Origin: Actinokineospora enzanensis DSM 44649
GTDB taxonomy: Bacteria > Actinomycetota > Actinomycetes > Mycobacteriales > Pseudonocardiaceae
Length of the DNA: 64,000 nucleotides
Assembly (NCBI RefSeq): GCF_000374445.1
Contig: NZ_KB894403.1
Coordinates: forward strand, 582,435 to 646,434
Direction: 5' to 3'
Both the position numbers and the translations under genes were made by a program. Under the pieces are notes generated by a model. The model ran no database searches, was not told the DNA's origin, and saw only the letters and a program-made list of their open reading frames with translations. Below are positions 17,182-27,076 of the stretch, piece by piece. Every line of letters begins with the position of its first letter. The stretch's first letter is position 1.

Positions 17182-20100
17182 CCGCGCACCTTCTCCCCCA
17201 CCCACCTGGCCAGCTCCAACGGACTCAGCGCCGCGACCGGCATACCCGCCGCGGCCAGCCCACCCGCGACGGAGGTGCTGTAGCGGGCCGTGCCGGTGTC
17301 GTCGAGGCTCGCGCACCCGAGGAGGGTGACGCCTGCGGCGACGAGATCCCGGACCTGGGCGAGCAGCGGGCCGACAGGGCCGCCTTCCTCGAAGTCGCTG
17401 ACCACGACCATGAGCGTGCGCTCCGGCACCGTGACCATTGAGCGGGCGTGCTGCAACGCGCCCGTGATGTCGGTGCCGCCGCCGACGCGAACCTCCAGCA
17501 GCAGTGACAAGGGGTCTGCGACGTGGTCGGTGAGGTCGATGATCTCGGTGGAGAAGGCGAGGAAGTGCGTGGTCAACGCGGGCACCCCGGCGAACACGGC
17601 GGCCGTGAGCGCGGCCCACACCGTCGAGGCCTCCATGGACCCGGACACGTCGACCACGAGCACCAGTCGCCAGTCATTGCTCCGAGTCGCCCTGGTCCGA
17701 AAAATCGGACGGTCCGGCACCACAATGAGCCGACCGTCCGCACCCCGACGCGCGGTGGCGAGATTGGCCCGCACCGTCCGTCGGAGATCCAACCCACCTC
17801 CCGGCCGCCGACTGGGCCTGGGCAACCGAATCCCGGTCAACGCAGGCGTGAGCCGAACCGCGAGTTGCGCGGCCAACTCACGCACGAGCCTCGCCACCAA
17901 CGGCCTCAACCGCGCGAGCGTGTCCTCTGCCAGTCCGCCCGCGAGAGATAGCACTGTCCGCAATAGATCGACGGACGGCCGGACCGTGTCGGCATCGAGG
18001 TGCAACGCCGCGTCGGCCCGTCCGCCCTCGACAGCCGCAGCCAGAACCTCTTCGCGGACACGGTCTCCGAACAACAACCGCAGCTCCTCGGCCCACTCGC
18101 GCGTGTCCGGGAACGGTGTCCCTCGGCCTACCCCGATCCCGTGTCGGTCGGCTCCCTCGCCCCGATCCATCCCGTACAATTCGTCCAGCACAGCCGAATA
18201 CCGTGCGTGCCGGCGATCGCCCCGCTGGTCCTCGATCCCCAACACCAATCGCCATCGCATCCCGGCCTCGACCCCGCCGCCGACACCCAGCGCGACATCC
18301 GCTTCACCGGATCGAGAGCCGTCGACCGGGAATGCCCCTCGGCGTGTCATTTGTTGCGTGATAAGGAGGTGCGCGCGGCCAGCCGGATCCACCGCATCGC
18401 GAGTCGCCGACTCGGGAGCGTCCTGCCCGGCACCCGGCCGGGCAGTACGGAGGGCCCGGATGGTCAGAACGTCGAGAGCGTCCTGCTCGGCCATCAGCCA
18501 TCCGGCGACCACCTGCGGATCGCCGGAGACAGCGATGTCGACGCGCGTCCCGGTGTACTGCCCGACGATGTCGGCCAGCCGCCGACGCGGCGTCGGCCCG
18601 ACCGTGGCGAAGGCGGCGCGAAGAGCCGGGAGGCGGTCGAGGAAGTCGCGGTCGGGCAGCTCGGTGACCCGGTCCACCAAGGGGAGGAATGCCTCGGGAG
18701 CTTCCAGCAGGGGCTCGGCGGCGGCCAGGGCGCCGGTCAGGAACGCCCGGAGGGTGTCGCGGCCATCGGGAGTGGTGGCGTTGTCCACAAGGGACGCTGC
18801 CCGGTCACCGAGGTCGGCGGGGTCGAGCAGGCCCAGGAGGACGCGGGTGGCGCAGGCGGCCCCGGCGATCATCGGGGCCCCGCGGTCGGTGAGTGCGCGT
18901 AGAGCGGAGGCCAGGCGGAGGCCGGTGCCGTGTTGATCGTGGCGTCTGCCGAGTTCGACCAGGGAGCGGGCGTCGGCGGCGCTGTCGGAACCGGCCAGGC
19001 CGTCGACCTGGGTGACGGCGGCCGTCTCCAGTTCTCGGACCAGATCGGCTACACGATGGGGCAGATCGTTGTGGGCGGGCGACTCGGTACGTCCGGGGGT
19101 CGATGCCGCGTTCTGGCGCGACTTGGTGGGGTCGGTGGCGCGAGGTGAAAAGTCTTGGTGTGGGGGGATGGCGCCTGGGGTGCTGGCCGTATCGGGTTTC
19201 GAGGTGTCGGGTGGGGTGGCGTTGGTGGGCGAATGGTTGGTGGGGTGGGGTGTGAGTGGGGGGATGCCGGGGAAGTGGCCTGCGCGGAGGCGGTCGAGGA
19301 GGTCGAGGGTGGTGAGGATGTCGGGGAGGGTTGCCGCGGCGGGGAGGGTCGTGGCGGCGGTGTCGAGGAGGGTCGGTAAGAGGTTGGGGAAGGCGCAGTG
19401 GGCGGCGTTGGTCAGGTCGGTGATCACGTCGGTCGGGGTGTGGTCGTCGCGGTCGGTGTGTCGGGAGTGGAGGTGGCCTGCGGCGGCCAAAGCGAGAGTG
19501 GGGCCCCATAGGCCTGCGACGGGGAGAGTGGCGGCGGTGGCCGGGGTCCAGGCGACGGTCCAGCGAGTGGTGAGGGCGTCGGCGCCGCCGGTTCCGGTGG
19601 TCGCGGTCGGGGTGGCGTAGGGGACGCCGAGGAGGGCGAGTCGGCGGAGGGTGATCTCGCGGCGGGCGTCGAGGTCGGAGCGGAGGGGGTCGAGGCGCAG
19701 GTCGACCGGGTCGCGGGTGTCCGGGCCGGGGAGGCGGAGGTCGGCGAGCAGGGTTTCGACCGAGGGGGCCAGGCCGGAGCGCGGAGTGCCGGGGGCCAGG
19801 CCGCCGGTGCGGCGACCGACGAGGACGTCCCCGGCGGCGCGGGCCACGACCCGGCCACGGCCGAGGGGATCGGCGTGGGTGAGGACGGTCTGGATCGCCT
19901 CGACCACCTCGCCGCGGCCCGGGGCGGGCAGGCCGCGCAGACGGGCGAGATCGACGGCGAGGCGGAGGGTTTCGCGAGCTTCGCCTGGGCCTGCCGGATG
20001 CCCCAGTTCGCGGACGCGGGCGCAGATCTCGACGATCACCCGCGCGGCGGCGGCCGCCACCGCCTCCGGGTCACCCGCGGCGTCGAGGATCGCCTGTTGC

Positions 20101-21002
20101 CACTCCGGGTCGCGGATGCCTGCCGGGTAGCCGGAACGTTCGTCGAGCATGGCGAAGGTGTAGGGGACGAGGGCGGTGACGATCTCGCTCGGGCTGGTAC
20201 TTGATGAGTCCGTCTTGTCACGAATCGCTGTAGGAGGCACGTGGTCGGAGTTGGCCGGCTTGATCGCGGCATCCGGCAAGTCGGGGCGAGCCGAGGCAAC
20301 AGTCCTGATGTTGTATGGGCCACCGCTTCCGTCCGGTGTGGCCGGTTGGTCGGGCAGCAAGGCCGTGGCGTGGAAGGAGCCGATGACGGCGGCGCATCGT
20401 CGGTCGCCCAGGTCCGCGATGGTGTGGCGCATCCAGGCTTCGCGGTGGAGGTCGGCGGTGGTCGGTGGGGTGTCGGTGCGGAGGGCCCAGCCGACGTAGA
20501 GGGCGGCGTGGCGGATGGACTCCGGGGATTGGGTGAGGGCGGTTGCCTCGACGAGGCGGTCCCATAGGTCGTCGTCGGGGCGGCCGGTGATCTTGCGGCG
20601 GAGGGCGTCCGACAGCGGCGTCGGGGCGGACACCGGAGGCTCGTCGTCGCGGGGGCGGTGGGAGAGGGGGAGGTCGCAGGTTCGGACTTCGACGCCGGTG
20701 GCGTGGGCCCAGCGGATGGCGGCGAGTTCCGGGGAGAAGTCGGCGAAGGGGTAGAAGGCCAGGGAGCCGCCGTCCTTTCGGGCAGCCGACAGGGCTACCG
20801 GGGTCTTCAGCCGGGGGTCCGCCAGGTGTGCGAGCCACTCCCCCAGTTCCTCGGGCAGTTCGATGAGGACGACGTCGGGTGCGGCGGCCGTCAGCAGGGC
20901 GGGGATGACGGCGGCGAGGGCGGGCGAGTGGTGGCGGACGCCGATCAGGTAGGGGTGGCGGTGGGCCGCCAGGGCGGCGAGGGTGTCAGGTGTCGAGGAC
21001 AT
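17178..21002 (-). CDS. DUF5682 - VWA fusion protein
   Basis: A 1274-residue protein. The N-terminus carries the DUF5682 signature (LIGVRHHSPALAAVIP, PDVVLIELPEELGEWL, AAVIGSFHATALL). A low-complexity, Pro/Thr-rich linker spans roughly 620-670. The C-terminal 200 residues form a von Willebrand A domain with a complete MIDAS: DVSGSM, Thr in GGGTDIT and Asp in VVSDFEEGG, so it should bind a divalent metal and a partner, usually the MoxR ATPase. In E. coli the two parts are separate genes (yehM, yehP); here they are fused. The ATG at 21002 overlaps the MoxR stop by 17 bp, which implies fixed stoichiometry. Confidence 0.88.
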   Translation of the reverse strand: MSSTPDTLAALAAHRHPYLIGVRHHSPALAAVIPALLTAAAPDVVLIELPEELGEWLAHLADPRLKTPVALSAARKDGGSLAFYPFADFSPELAAIRWAHATGVEVRTCDLPLSHRPRDDEPPVSAPTPLSDALRRKITGRPDDDLWDRLVEATALTQSPESIRHAALYVGWALRTDTPPTTADLHREAWMRHTIADLGDRRCAAVIGSFHATALLPDQPATPDGSGGPYNIRTVASARPDLPDAAIKPANSDHVPPTAIRDKTDSSSTSPSEIVTALVPYTFAMLDERSGYPAGIRDPEWQQAILDAAGDPEAVAAAAARVIVEICARVRELGHPAGPGEARETLRLAVDLARLRGLPAPGRGEVVEAIQTVLTHADPLGRGRVVARAAGDVLVGRRTGGLAPGTPRSGLAPSVETLLADLRLPGPDTRDPVDLRLDPLRSDLDARREITLRRLALLGVPYATPTATTGTGGADALTTRWTVAWTPATAATLPVAGLWGPTLALAAAGHLHSRHTDRDDHTPTDVITDLTNAAHCAFPNLLPTLLDTAATTLPAAATLPDILTTLDLLDRLRAGHFPGIPPLTPHPTNHSPTNATPPDTSKPDTASTPGAIPPHQDFSPRATDPTKSRQNAASTPGRTESPAHNDLPHRVADLVRELETAAVTQVDGLAGSDSAADARSLVELGRRHDQHGTGLRLASALRALTDRGAPMIAGAACATRVLLGLLDPADLGDRAASLVDNATTPDGRDTLRAFLTGALAAAEPLLEAPEAFLPLVDRVTELPDRDFLDRLPALRAAFATVGPTPRRRLADIVGQYTGTRVDIAVSGDPQVVAGWLMAEQDALDVLTIRALRTARPGAGQDAPESATRDAVDPAGRAHLLITQQMTRRGAFPVDGSRSGEADVALGVGGGVEAGMRWRLVLGIEDQRGDRRHARYSAVLDELYGMDRGEGADRHGIGVGRGTPFPDTREWAEELRLLFGDRVREEVLAAAVEGGRADAALHLDADTVRPSVDLLRTVLSLAGGLAEDTLARLRPLVARLVRELAAQLAVRLTPALTGIRLPRPSRRPGGGLDLRRTVRANLATARRGADGRLIVVPDRPIFRTRATRSNDWRLVLVVDVSGSMEASTVWAALTAAVFAGVPALTTHFLAFSTEIIDLTDHVADPLSLLLEVRVGGGTDITGALQHARSMVTVPERTLMVVVSDFEEGGPVGPLLAQVRDLVAAGVTLLGCASLDDTGTARYSTSVAGGLAAAGMPVAALSPLELARWVGEKVRG

Positions 21003-22155
21003 CGCGGAGGTCCCAGAGGCGGCGCCAGGTGTGTGTGCCGGACTCGGCGCGACGGCGGACCGCTCCATCCCAGTAGGACAGGAGGCGGGCGGCGTCGGTG
21101 GGGTCGTCCTTGCGTACGACGCCGAGCAGGTGGCCGGGGAGCAGGGCGAGCGGGTCGCGGTCGCCGGTGAAGTAGGCCTGGGACAGGCCGAGTGAGGTGG
21201 CCACCGAGACGGCCTCGGCGGTGCTCATGACCGTGGTGGGGCGTTCGACCGCCCAGCCCTCGACCGAGATGCCCGCGCGCAGGTCGCGGAAGGCGGTGAC
21301 CAGGGCCTCCAGCACGATGTCGTCGATGGCGAACGGGGCTCGGACCCGCTCCAGCGCGGCGGTGGCCTGCCTGCGTACCAGGGCGATCTCGGCGGTGAGG
21401 TCGCCGATGGGGCCGACCGCCTCGAAGTTGAAGCGACGTTTGAGGGCGGCGGACATCTCCGAGACGCCGCGGTCGCGCAGGTTCGCGGTGGCGATCACGG
21501 TGAAGCCGGGGGCCGCGTGCACGGTGGCGGCGGCGGTGCCGGACAGTTCGGGCACGGCGACGCGGCGGTCGGACAGGATCGACACCAGCGCGTCCTGCAC
21601 CTCCGGCAGGCACCGGGTCACCTCCTCGACCCGTACCACGCCGCCGGTGCGCATGGCGGTCAGCACCGGCGAGGGCACCAGGGCGCGCAGGCTCGGTCCC
21701 TCGGCGAGCAGCAGCGCGTAGTTCCAGCCGTATCGCAGCTGGTCCTCGGTGGTGCCCGCGGTGCCCTGCACCACGAGCTGGCTGGTGCCGGACACCGCGG
21801 CGGCCAGCAGCTCCGACAGCATCGACTTGGCCGTGCCCGGTTCGCCGACCAGCAGCAGTCCGCGCTCCCCGGCCAGGGTGACCACCGCCCGCTCCACCAG
21901 TGCCCGGTCCCCCACGAACTTGGGCGTGATCGCCAGTCGCGCGGGCAGGCCGTCCACCGGTCGGGGCAGGGCCAACGGCGCCCCACCCGGGTCGGTGCCC
22001 ATGACGAAGGTGACGACCGCCCATGGCGTGAGCCGCCATCCCGGCGGCCGTGGCCCGTCGTCGTATGCGGCGAGGAACGCCAGTTCCGCGCGGTGGGCGT
22101 CCTCGGCCGGGTCGACCTGGCGCGCGGCGGGCGTGGACACGTCGGTCGCGGTCAT
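20986..22155 (-). CDS. MoxR-family AAA+ ATPase
   Basis: A 389-residue AAA+ protein: Walker A GEPGTAKSMLSELL (about 97), Walker B-like VVRVEEVTRCLPEVQDAL, where the usual Asp-Glu is Glu-Glu, and a sensor-1 region with FTVIATANLRDRG. MoxR ATPases remodel partner complexes together with VWA proteins, and the VWA partner is the next gene. ATG 22155 is preferred over GTG 22164 because AAGGGG then sits 8 nt upstream. The Asp-to-Glu change in Walker B should be checked for its effect on hydrolysis. Confidence 0.88.
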   Translation of the reverse strand: MTATDVSTPAARQVDPAEDAHRAELAFLAAYDDGPRPPGWRLTPWAVVTFVMGTDPGGAPLALPRPVDGLPARLAITPKFVGDRALVERAVVTLAGERGLLLVGEPGTAKSMLSELLAAAVSGTSQLVVQGTAGTTEDQLRYGWNYALLLAEGPSLRALVPSPVLTAMRTGGVVRVEEVTRCLPEVQDALVSILSDRRVAVPELSGTAAATVHAAPGFTVIATANLRDRGVSEMSAALKRRFNFEAVGPIGDLTAEIALVRRQATAALERVRAPFAIDDIVLEALVTAFRDLRAGISVEGWAVERPTTVMSTAEAVSVATSLGLSQAYFTGDRDPLALLPGHLLGVVRKDDPTDAARLLSYWDGAVRRRAESGTHTWRRLWDLRDVLDT

Positions 22156-22204
22156 GAGCGGCACCCCTTCGTGCGTGAAAAGTCCGACCGGGCAGGGAAA
22201 GTGT

Positions 22205-25200
22205 TCATCGGCGGCGGCCCGTCTCCAGTCGTTCGTAGGCGGGCGCGTCCCCCGCCAGGACCCGTTTCCAGGCCCGGGTGAAGAGATCGGCGACGGGTTC
22301 GTGGGGCGCGATCACGATCCAGGGGTGGTCGGTGAACCCGTACATCCGGGTCTTCCACGCCTCCAGCGGCAGGTACGGGTTGGCCAGTGCCAGCCACTCG
22401 CCGGGCAGGAACAGCGACCGGCCCGCACGGGCCCGTTTCGCGCTGAGGACCAGTTCGGTCTCGGCGAGCGCGGCGCGGGCGGCGCGCAGCCGGGCGGGTT
22501 TCCAGCCGGTCCAGCGGGCCACGTTGGCGTCGGTGGGGTCGGGTAACGCCAGCAGTTGCAGGTAGAGCGCGGCCGCGTCCTGGTCGAGCCGGTGGTGCGC
22601 GGCGACCTCCGCGACCAGGTGCGGCACGGACAGCGTCGGGTCCTGGAAGTACGCGGCCGGGTCTACCTCGGGCAGCGGCGGGACGGCGCAGGCGGCGGTC
22701 AGGCCGTCGGCGGCGAGCAGGTCGAGCGCGTCCAGGATGTTGGCTGAGCCGGTGATCTCCATGGCCGCGACCAGCAGGTCCCGGTCGTGCGGGCCGACCC
22801 GACCAGGCCACACGAACAGCGAGTAGTGGTGGCCGTCGTAGGTGGCGTCCAGCCAGTCCCGCACGCGGACGACGCCCGGCTCGGTCAGCGGCTGGATGCC
22901 GAGCAGCGGGATGGCCTCCTCGTCGTCGAGGTAGCCGCCGATGGACAGGCAGAAGTCCGGGTGCGCGACGCGCTGTCGGGCCGCCGCCAAGGCCTCGGGC
23001 AGGGCGGCGCGGTGCGGGGATCCGGCGGGCAGCCGCTGGGCCAGCCAGAGCAGCACCCGGGGGACCGCGTAGAGGTCGGACTCGCCGAACCCGTCCTTCT
23101 CCCGCTCGACCAGGTCCCGTTCCTCGATCCGCATCCGGGCGTCGGTGGTGAGCCACCGGGCGGCCTTGGGGTTGAGCACGCCGGTGACGTATTCGGTGGT
23201 GCGCCGCAGGGGCAGCCGTTTCGCCGCGTCGACCAGTACGTCGTCGTCGACCGGCGTCAACATGCCGAACCGGGCGGTCCACACCTCGGCGACGGCCGCC
23301 ACGTCGGGCCCGTCGGTCCAGAGCCGCTCGGGCTCGGCCGGGACCGCGGCGGCCAGCAGCCGCAGGCGCAGCGGCTCGCTCAGTCCACGCATGCGTTCCT
23401 TGGCGGCCTTGGCCCCGGGGATGGACAGGCCGAGCGCGGCGCGGTCGCCGGTGCTGATGAACGACGCGCCCCAGCGATCCACGCCGGGCAGGCCGCCGAG
23501 CAGGTAGGCGGCCTCGGCGGTGCCCAGGCCGGTGCGCCGGACCAGGTCGGCGGCGGCCTCCTGCCGCCACCCGGCCGGGCCGCGCTCGGCCAGGACATCC
23601 AGGAACCGGGTGATCCAGGCCGCGCCGGTGGTGGCCGGGATGTCCTCCTCGCCCACCAGCGACCAGCCCTCCGGCAGCGCGAAGGTGCCCGGGGTGCGGG
23701 TGAACTGCAGGCCGGTGGCGGACGCGCCCGCGCCGTACCAGCTGGTGGAGATCACCGCGATGAAGCCGTCGCGCACCGGGATCGTCCGGTAGCGGTGGAC
23801 GGCCTGGTCCTTGGGTGGCTGGACGGTGACCCGGCGCCAGTGGCCGGGGTCGTCGAGGATGCCGCTGTCGGCGGTCCACCGCAGTACCCGGACCAGTGCC
23901 GCGCGTTCGGCCTCGGCGGTGATCGGCGAGGCGGCGCGGAGCGCGACCGCGCCGATGTGCGGGAGCGTGTCGACCCAGGCCGAGCACACGCCTTCCGGCA
24001 GGCTCTGCGGCGCGTCGCCGTCCTCGGCCACGATCTCGCGCAGGGCGGTGATCAGCGTGGGCAGGGTGGTCTGTGCCGGACCGATGTCGCTGCGGCGATG
24101 GCCGCCGAACCAGTCGAGCGCGGCGGTGATCTCGCCCTCGGTCACGCCGGGCGTCGCCGTGGCGGGCGCGGCGGGCAGCTGTCCGACCGTCGCGGCGATC
24201 TCGGCGAACTCCGCGCAGGCGGCCCGCACCGAGGCGGCGCGACGGACCACGGCCGCCACCCCGGCCAGCAGTGCCGGGTGGCTCACCTCGGGCAGCGCGG
24301 CGCGCACGGCGGCGACGACGGGGTCGTGGTCCCCGCGCACCACGGCGGCGTGGCGGTCGCGGTTGGCGTCGGAGTCCTCGCCCTCGGCGTCCCAGTCGAA
24401 CGCGCCTTCGGTGGCGGGGCGCGCGGCGACGGCGGCGGCCAGCATGGCCTCGGCCGCCTCGGTGGTGACCGCGCGCAGCGCGGCCGATCCGGCCTCGTCG
24501 CGCGGGCGCAGCAGGTGCCACCAGTCCATCGGCACGACCAGCGGCGTGCCCGCGGCGAAGTCGGGGTGCCGGGCGCCGAAGGTCGTCGAGCCGACCGGGG
24601 CGCCGTCGGGGTCGAGCAGGGTGACGGTGGTCCCGTGCAGGGCGACCGTGAGCCTGCTGCCGGGCAGGTCGAGCAGGCCCGCCACGGGCACCGCGGCCCG
24701 CACGCCGCGGCCGTCGACGCCCTCGCCGGTCCAGCCGCCGTCGGCCTCCTGGCGCAGCCGCCAGCCGTGCAGGCCGTGCGCGGTGCCCAGCGGGCTGTCG
24801 CCGGTGCCCGGCGCGGCGGGCCGCAGGTGGCTGTGGACGAGGTCGAGGGTGGTGCCCGCGGCGGCGAACTCGTCGAGGAACGCGGGCAGCGCGGTGCGGC
24901 CCTTGGCACCGGTGACCGGGTCGACCTGGTGCCAGACCCACTTCCCCGGGCCGCCGGTCTCCTGGTACTCGGCGGACCACAGGGTGACGCCGTCGCCGTG
25001 GGTGGTGCGCGGGAACGGGACCCGGGTGTCGCCGCGGTGCACGGCGCGTCCGCCGGTGAACCGGCCGCCGTCCGGAAGCGGGATGGAGGCGGCGGCGGTG
25101 TCGGGCAGGACCCAGGCGTCGGTGCCGCCGGGGGCGAAGGGGCGTTGGGCGTCGTCGCTCCAGTAGCCGAGCCTGCCCGAGGGGCCGGACCAGCACACCA

Positions 25201-27076
25201 GCAGGGCGCCGTCGAACCAGTGCGCGACGGTGTGGGTGTTCCACTTGTGGCGTTGGTCGTCGGCGACGCGGGCGACGTGTTCGGCGAGCACGCCGTCCGG
25301 TCCGGCGACCACGAACGACTGGTCGACGCCCAGGACCAACGCGGGCCAGCCCTCGCCGCGGAGGCCGAACGACTGCGCGGCGGCCGCGGGGAACCGGCTC
25401 GCGGCCTCTTCGAGCGCGGGCCAGCCCAGTTCGTCCATCAGGCCCGCGCGCAGCGTCCGGCGCAGCGCGGCGGCGATGTCGACGCCCGCCACCGCGGCGG
25501 CGGCCTCGGGCGCGTCGGTGAACGCCTCGGCCACCCGCAGGGTCGCCATCTCGCGCACCTTGTCGGCGACCTCGGCGATGGTCCGGCCGAACCCGGTGGC
25601 GTGTTCGGTGATCCAGTCGCGCAGGGCACTGCGCAGGCCGGGCACCTCCAGTACCTCGCGCACCGACTCCACCCTGGCGATGTTGCTCCGCCCGGACCGG
25701 CTGTACAGGTAGCCGACGACGCCCTCGCCGAGCGGTTCGCCGCGCTCGCTGGCGGCCAGCGCGACGAGGTCGCGGCGGCCGGGAGTGCTGTCGCCGAACC
25801 AGTCGTCGATGTCCACGTGCAGCGGCCAGGATTCCGGTCGCGCCAGTGGCACACCGCCCGCGACCAGCAGGTCGGCGAGGTCCAGTTCGGACTCGCGCCA
25901 GCGGCCCGCGATGTCGACCGGCAGCCCGTCGGCGACCAGCCTGTCGATCATCGACGCGGCCAGGGCGAGCAGCTCGGGCGACCGCGGCACGTCCCGCCAG
26001 CCCGCGGTGCGGGTGGCGACCACCGCGGACAGCCAGCCCGCCGGGGTCGTGCTCGCCCCGGGCCGCGCGGGCCCGGTGAGGTCGGCGGTGGCGCCGCAGG
26101 CGGCCAGGATCTCCAGCCAGGTGGGCAGGGCGGTGGTCTGCTGCGGCACGAACTCCAGCAGCCGCGCCCGGACCGCGTCGTCGCGGGTGGCCAGCCCGAC
26201 CACCGCGTCCCGGTAGGACTTCCAGAACCCGGCGGCGGCCCGGCCGATGGGCGCGGCGTCGAGCACCGCGCGCAGCACCAGCTCGTCCTCGGCGGCCGCG
26301 TCGCGCTTGGCGGCCTTGGCCATCCGCCGCAGGTCCTCCGGCATGCCCGCGTGCGGCGGTAGGCCGCCCCGGACCCGTTCCACGCACAGCGTGCGGAACT
26401 GCTCGTAGGCCTGCTCCGCCGGGTAGCGGCGGGTGAGCTCCCTGGCGTGCGCGGACAGTGCCTTGGCCGAGAGGGCACCGGCGAACGCGAACTCCAGGAA
26501 CACCGCGCGCACCCGCTCGGGGTCGACGGTCAGCCGGTGGGCGGCCTCGGCCTCGCGGGCCTTGCCGAACATGGTGGCCGCGTAGGCGGTGTTGCCGTGC
26601 CGGAGGAAGACGCGGCCCGCCTCCTCGTAGAAGGTGGGCAGGAAGTGCGGGGCGGCGCGGCCGAGCAGGGCGGCCAGTTCGGTGAAGCCGTCCTTGGCCG
26701 CGCCCGCCCGGGACTTGGCCACCCGGTCGAGCCGTTCGATCTCCTTGACCAGGGCGAGCGCGTGGTGGCCGTTGGCCGGGTCGTTGATCAGCGCCCAGGC
26801 CGGGAAGCCGAGCGCCTCGCGCCGGGCGGTGCCGACCGGCTCGACCCGCGCGGGCGCGGCGAAGCCCAGGTACTCGCAGCTGAGGTCCTCGGCCTCGCCG
26901 AGCACCGCGGGCACCAGCCGCACCACGACGCGGTCATCCAGCGCCGGGTGTGTGTAGTGCCGGGCGACCAGGGTGTCGCGGTCGTCGCCCGGGGCTTGGG
27001 CGCCGGGGAGCACCGCGCCCGCGGCCAGCAGGGCGGAGTCGGTGGTGGCGGTGTTGGCGGTGTTGACCATGCTCAC
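22205..27076 (-). CDS. Giant (1623-residue) protein of the MoxR/VWA operon, YehI/DUF4132-associated
   Basis: One uninterrupted 1623-residue frame rich in Ala, Arg and Trp, with no signal peptide or membrane segments. It is largely helical N- and C-terminal to a central beta-rich part (about 560-720, with repeated WxxG and GxxL-type turns) that looks like a small propeller or beta-sandwich. I do not recognise a catalytic motif. By position it corresponds to the large YehI/MolR-type component of this operon, which in E. coli has WGR and DUF4132 regions; a WGR motif is not evident here. GTG 27076 (SD GAGGAGG) overlaps the upstream stop (GTGA). It may be a scaffold or a target-recognition subunit. 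Confidence 0.7.
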   Translation of the reverse strand: MSMVNTANTATTDSALLAAGAVLPGAQAPGDDRDTLVARHYTHPALDDRVVVRLVPAVLGEAEDLSCEYLGFAAPARVEPVGTARREALGFPAWALINDPANGHHALALVKEIERLDRVAKSRAGAAKDGFTELAALLGRAAPHFLPTFYEEAGRVFLRHGNTAYAATMFGKAREAEAAHRLTVDPERVRAVFLEFAFAGALSAKALSAHARELTRRYPAEQAYEQFRTLCVERVRGGLPPHAGMPEDLRRMAKAAKRDAAAEDELVLRAVLDAAPIGRAAAGFWKSYRDAVVGLATRDDAVRARLLEFVPQQTTALPTWLEILAACGATADLTGPARPGASTTPAGWLSAVVATRTAGWRDVPRSPELLALAASMIDRLVADGLPVDIAGRWRESELDLADLLVAGGVPLARPESWPLHVDIDDWFGDSTPGRRDLVALAASERGEPLGEGVVGYLYSRSGRSNIARVESVREVLEVPGLRSALRDWITEHATGFGRTIAEVADKVREMATLRVAEAFTDAPEAAAAVAGVDIAAALRRTLRAGLMDELGWPALEEAASRFPAAAAQSFGLRGEGWPALVLGVDQSFVVAGPDGVLAEHVARVADDQRHKWNTHTVAHWFDGALLVCWSGPSGRLGYWSDDAQRPFAPGGTDAWVLPDTAAASIPLPDGGRFTGGRAVHRGDTRVPFPRTTHGDGVTLWSAEYQETGGPGKWVWHQVDPVTGAKGRTALPAFLDEFAAAGTTLDLVHSHLRPAAPGTGDSPLGTAHGLHGWRLRQEADGGWTGEGVDGRGVRAAVPVAGLLDLPGSRLTVALHGTTVTLLDPDGAPVGSTTFGARHPDFAAGTPLVVPMDWWHLLRPRDEAGSAALRAVTTEAAEAMLAAAVAARPATEGAFDWDAEGEDSDANRDRHAAVVRGDHDPVVAAVRAALPEVSHPALLAGVAAVVRRAASVRAACAEFAEIAATVGQLPAAPATATPGVTEGEITAALDWFGGHRRSDIGPAQTTLPTLITALREIVAEDGDAPQSLPEGVCSAWVDTLPHIGAVALRAASPITAEAERAALVRVLRWTADSGILDDPGHWRRVTVQPPKDQAVHRYRTIPVRDGFIAVISTSWYGAGASATGLQFTRTPGTFALPEGWSLVGEEDIPATTGAAWITRFLDVLAERGPAGWRQEAAADLVRRTGLGTAEAAYLLGGLPGVDRWGASFISTGDRAALGLSIPGAKAAKERMRGLSEPLRLRLLAAAVPAEPERLWTDGPDVAAVAEVWTARFGMLTPVDDDVLVDAAKRLPLRRTTEYVTGVLNPKAARWLTTDARMRIEERDLVEREKDGFGESDLYAVPRVLLWLAQRLPAGSPHRAALPEALAAARQRVAHPDFCLSIGGYLDDEEAIPLLGIQPLTEPGVVRVRDWLDATYDGHHYSLFVWPGRVGPHDRDLLVAAMEITGSANILDALDLLAADGLTAACAVPPLPEVDPAAYFQDPTLSVPHLVAEVAAHHRLDQDAAALYLQLLALPDPTDANVARWTGWKPARLRAARAALAETELVLSAKRARAGRSLFLPGEWLALANPYLPLEAWKTRMYGFTDHPWIVIAPHEPVADLFTRAWKRVLAGDAPAYERLETGRRR

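Noticed and set aside
22787-26362. Long rightward frame of over 1000 residues opposite the giant protein
   Set aside because: Gly/Arg/Ala-rich shadow of the true leftward gene, as expected from third-position GC bias; the leftward frame has normal composition and overlapping start/stop signals.
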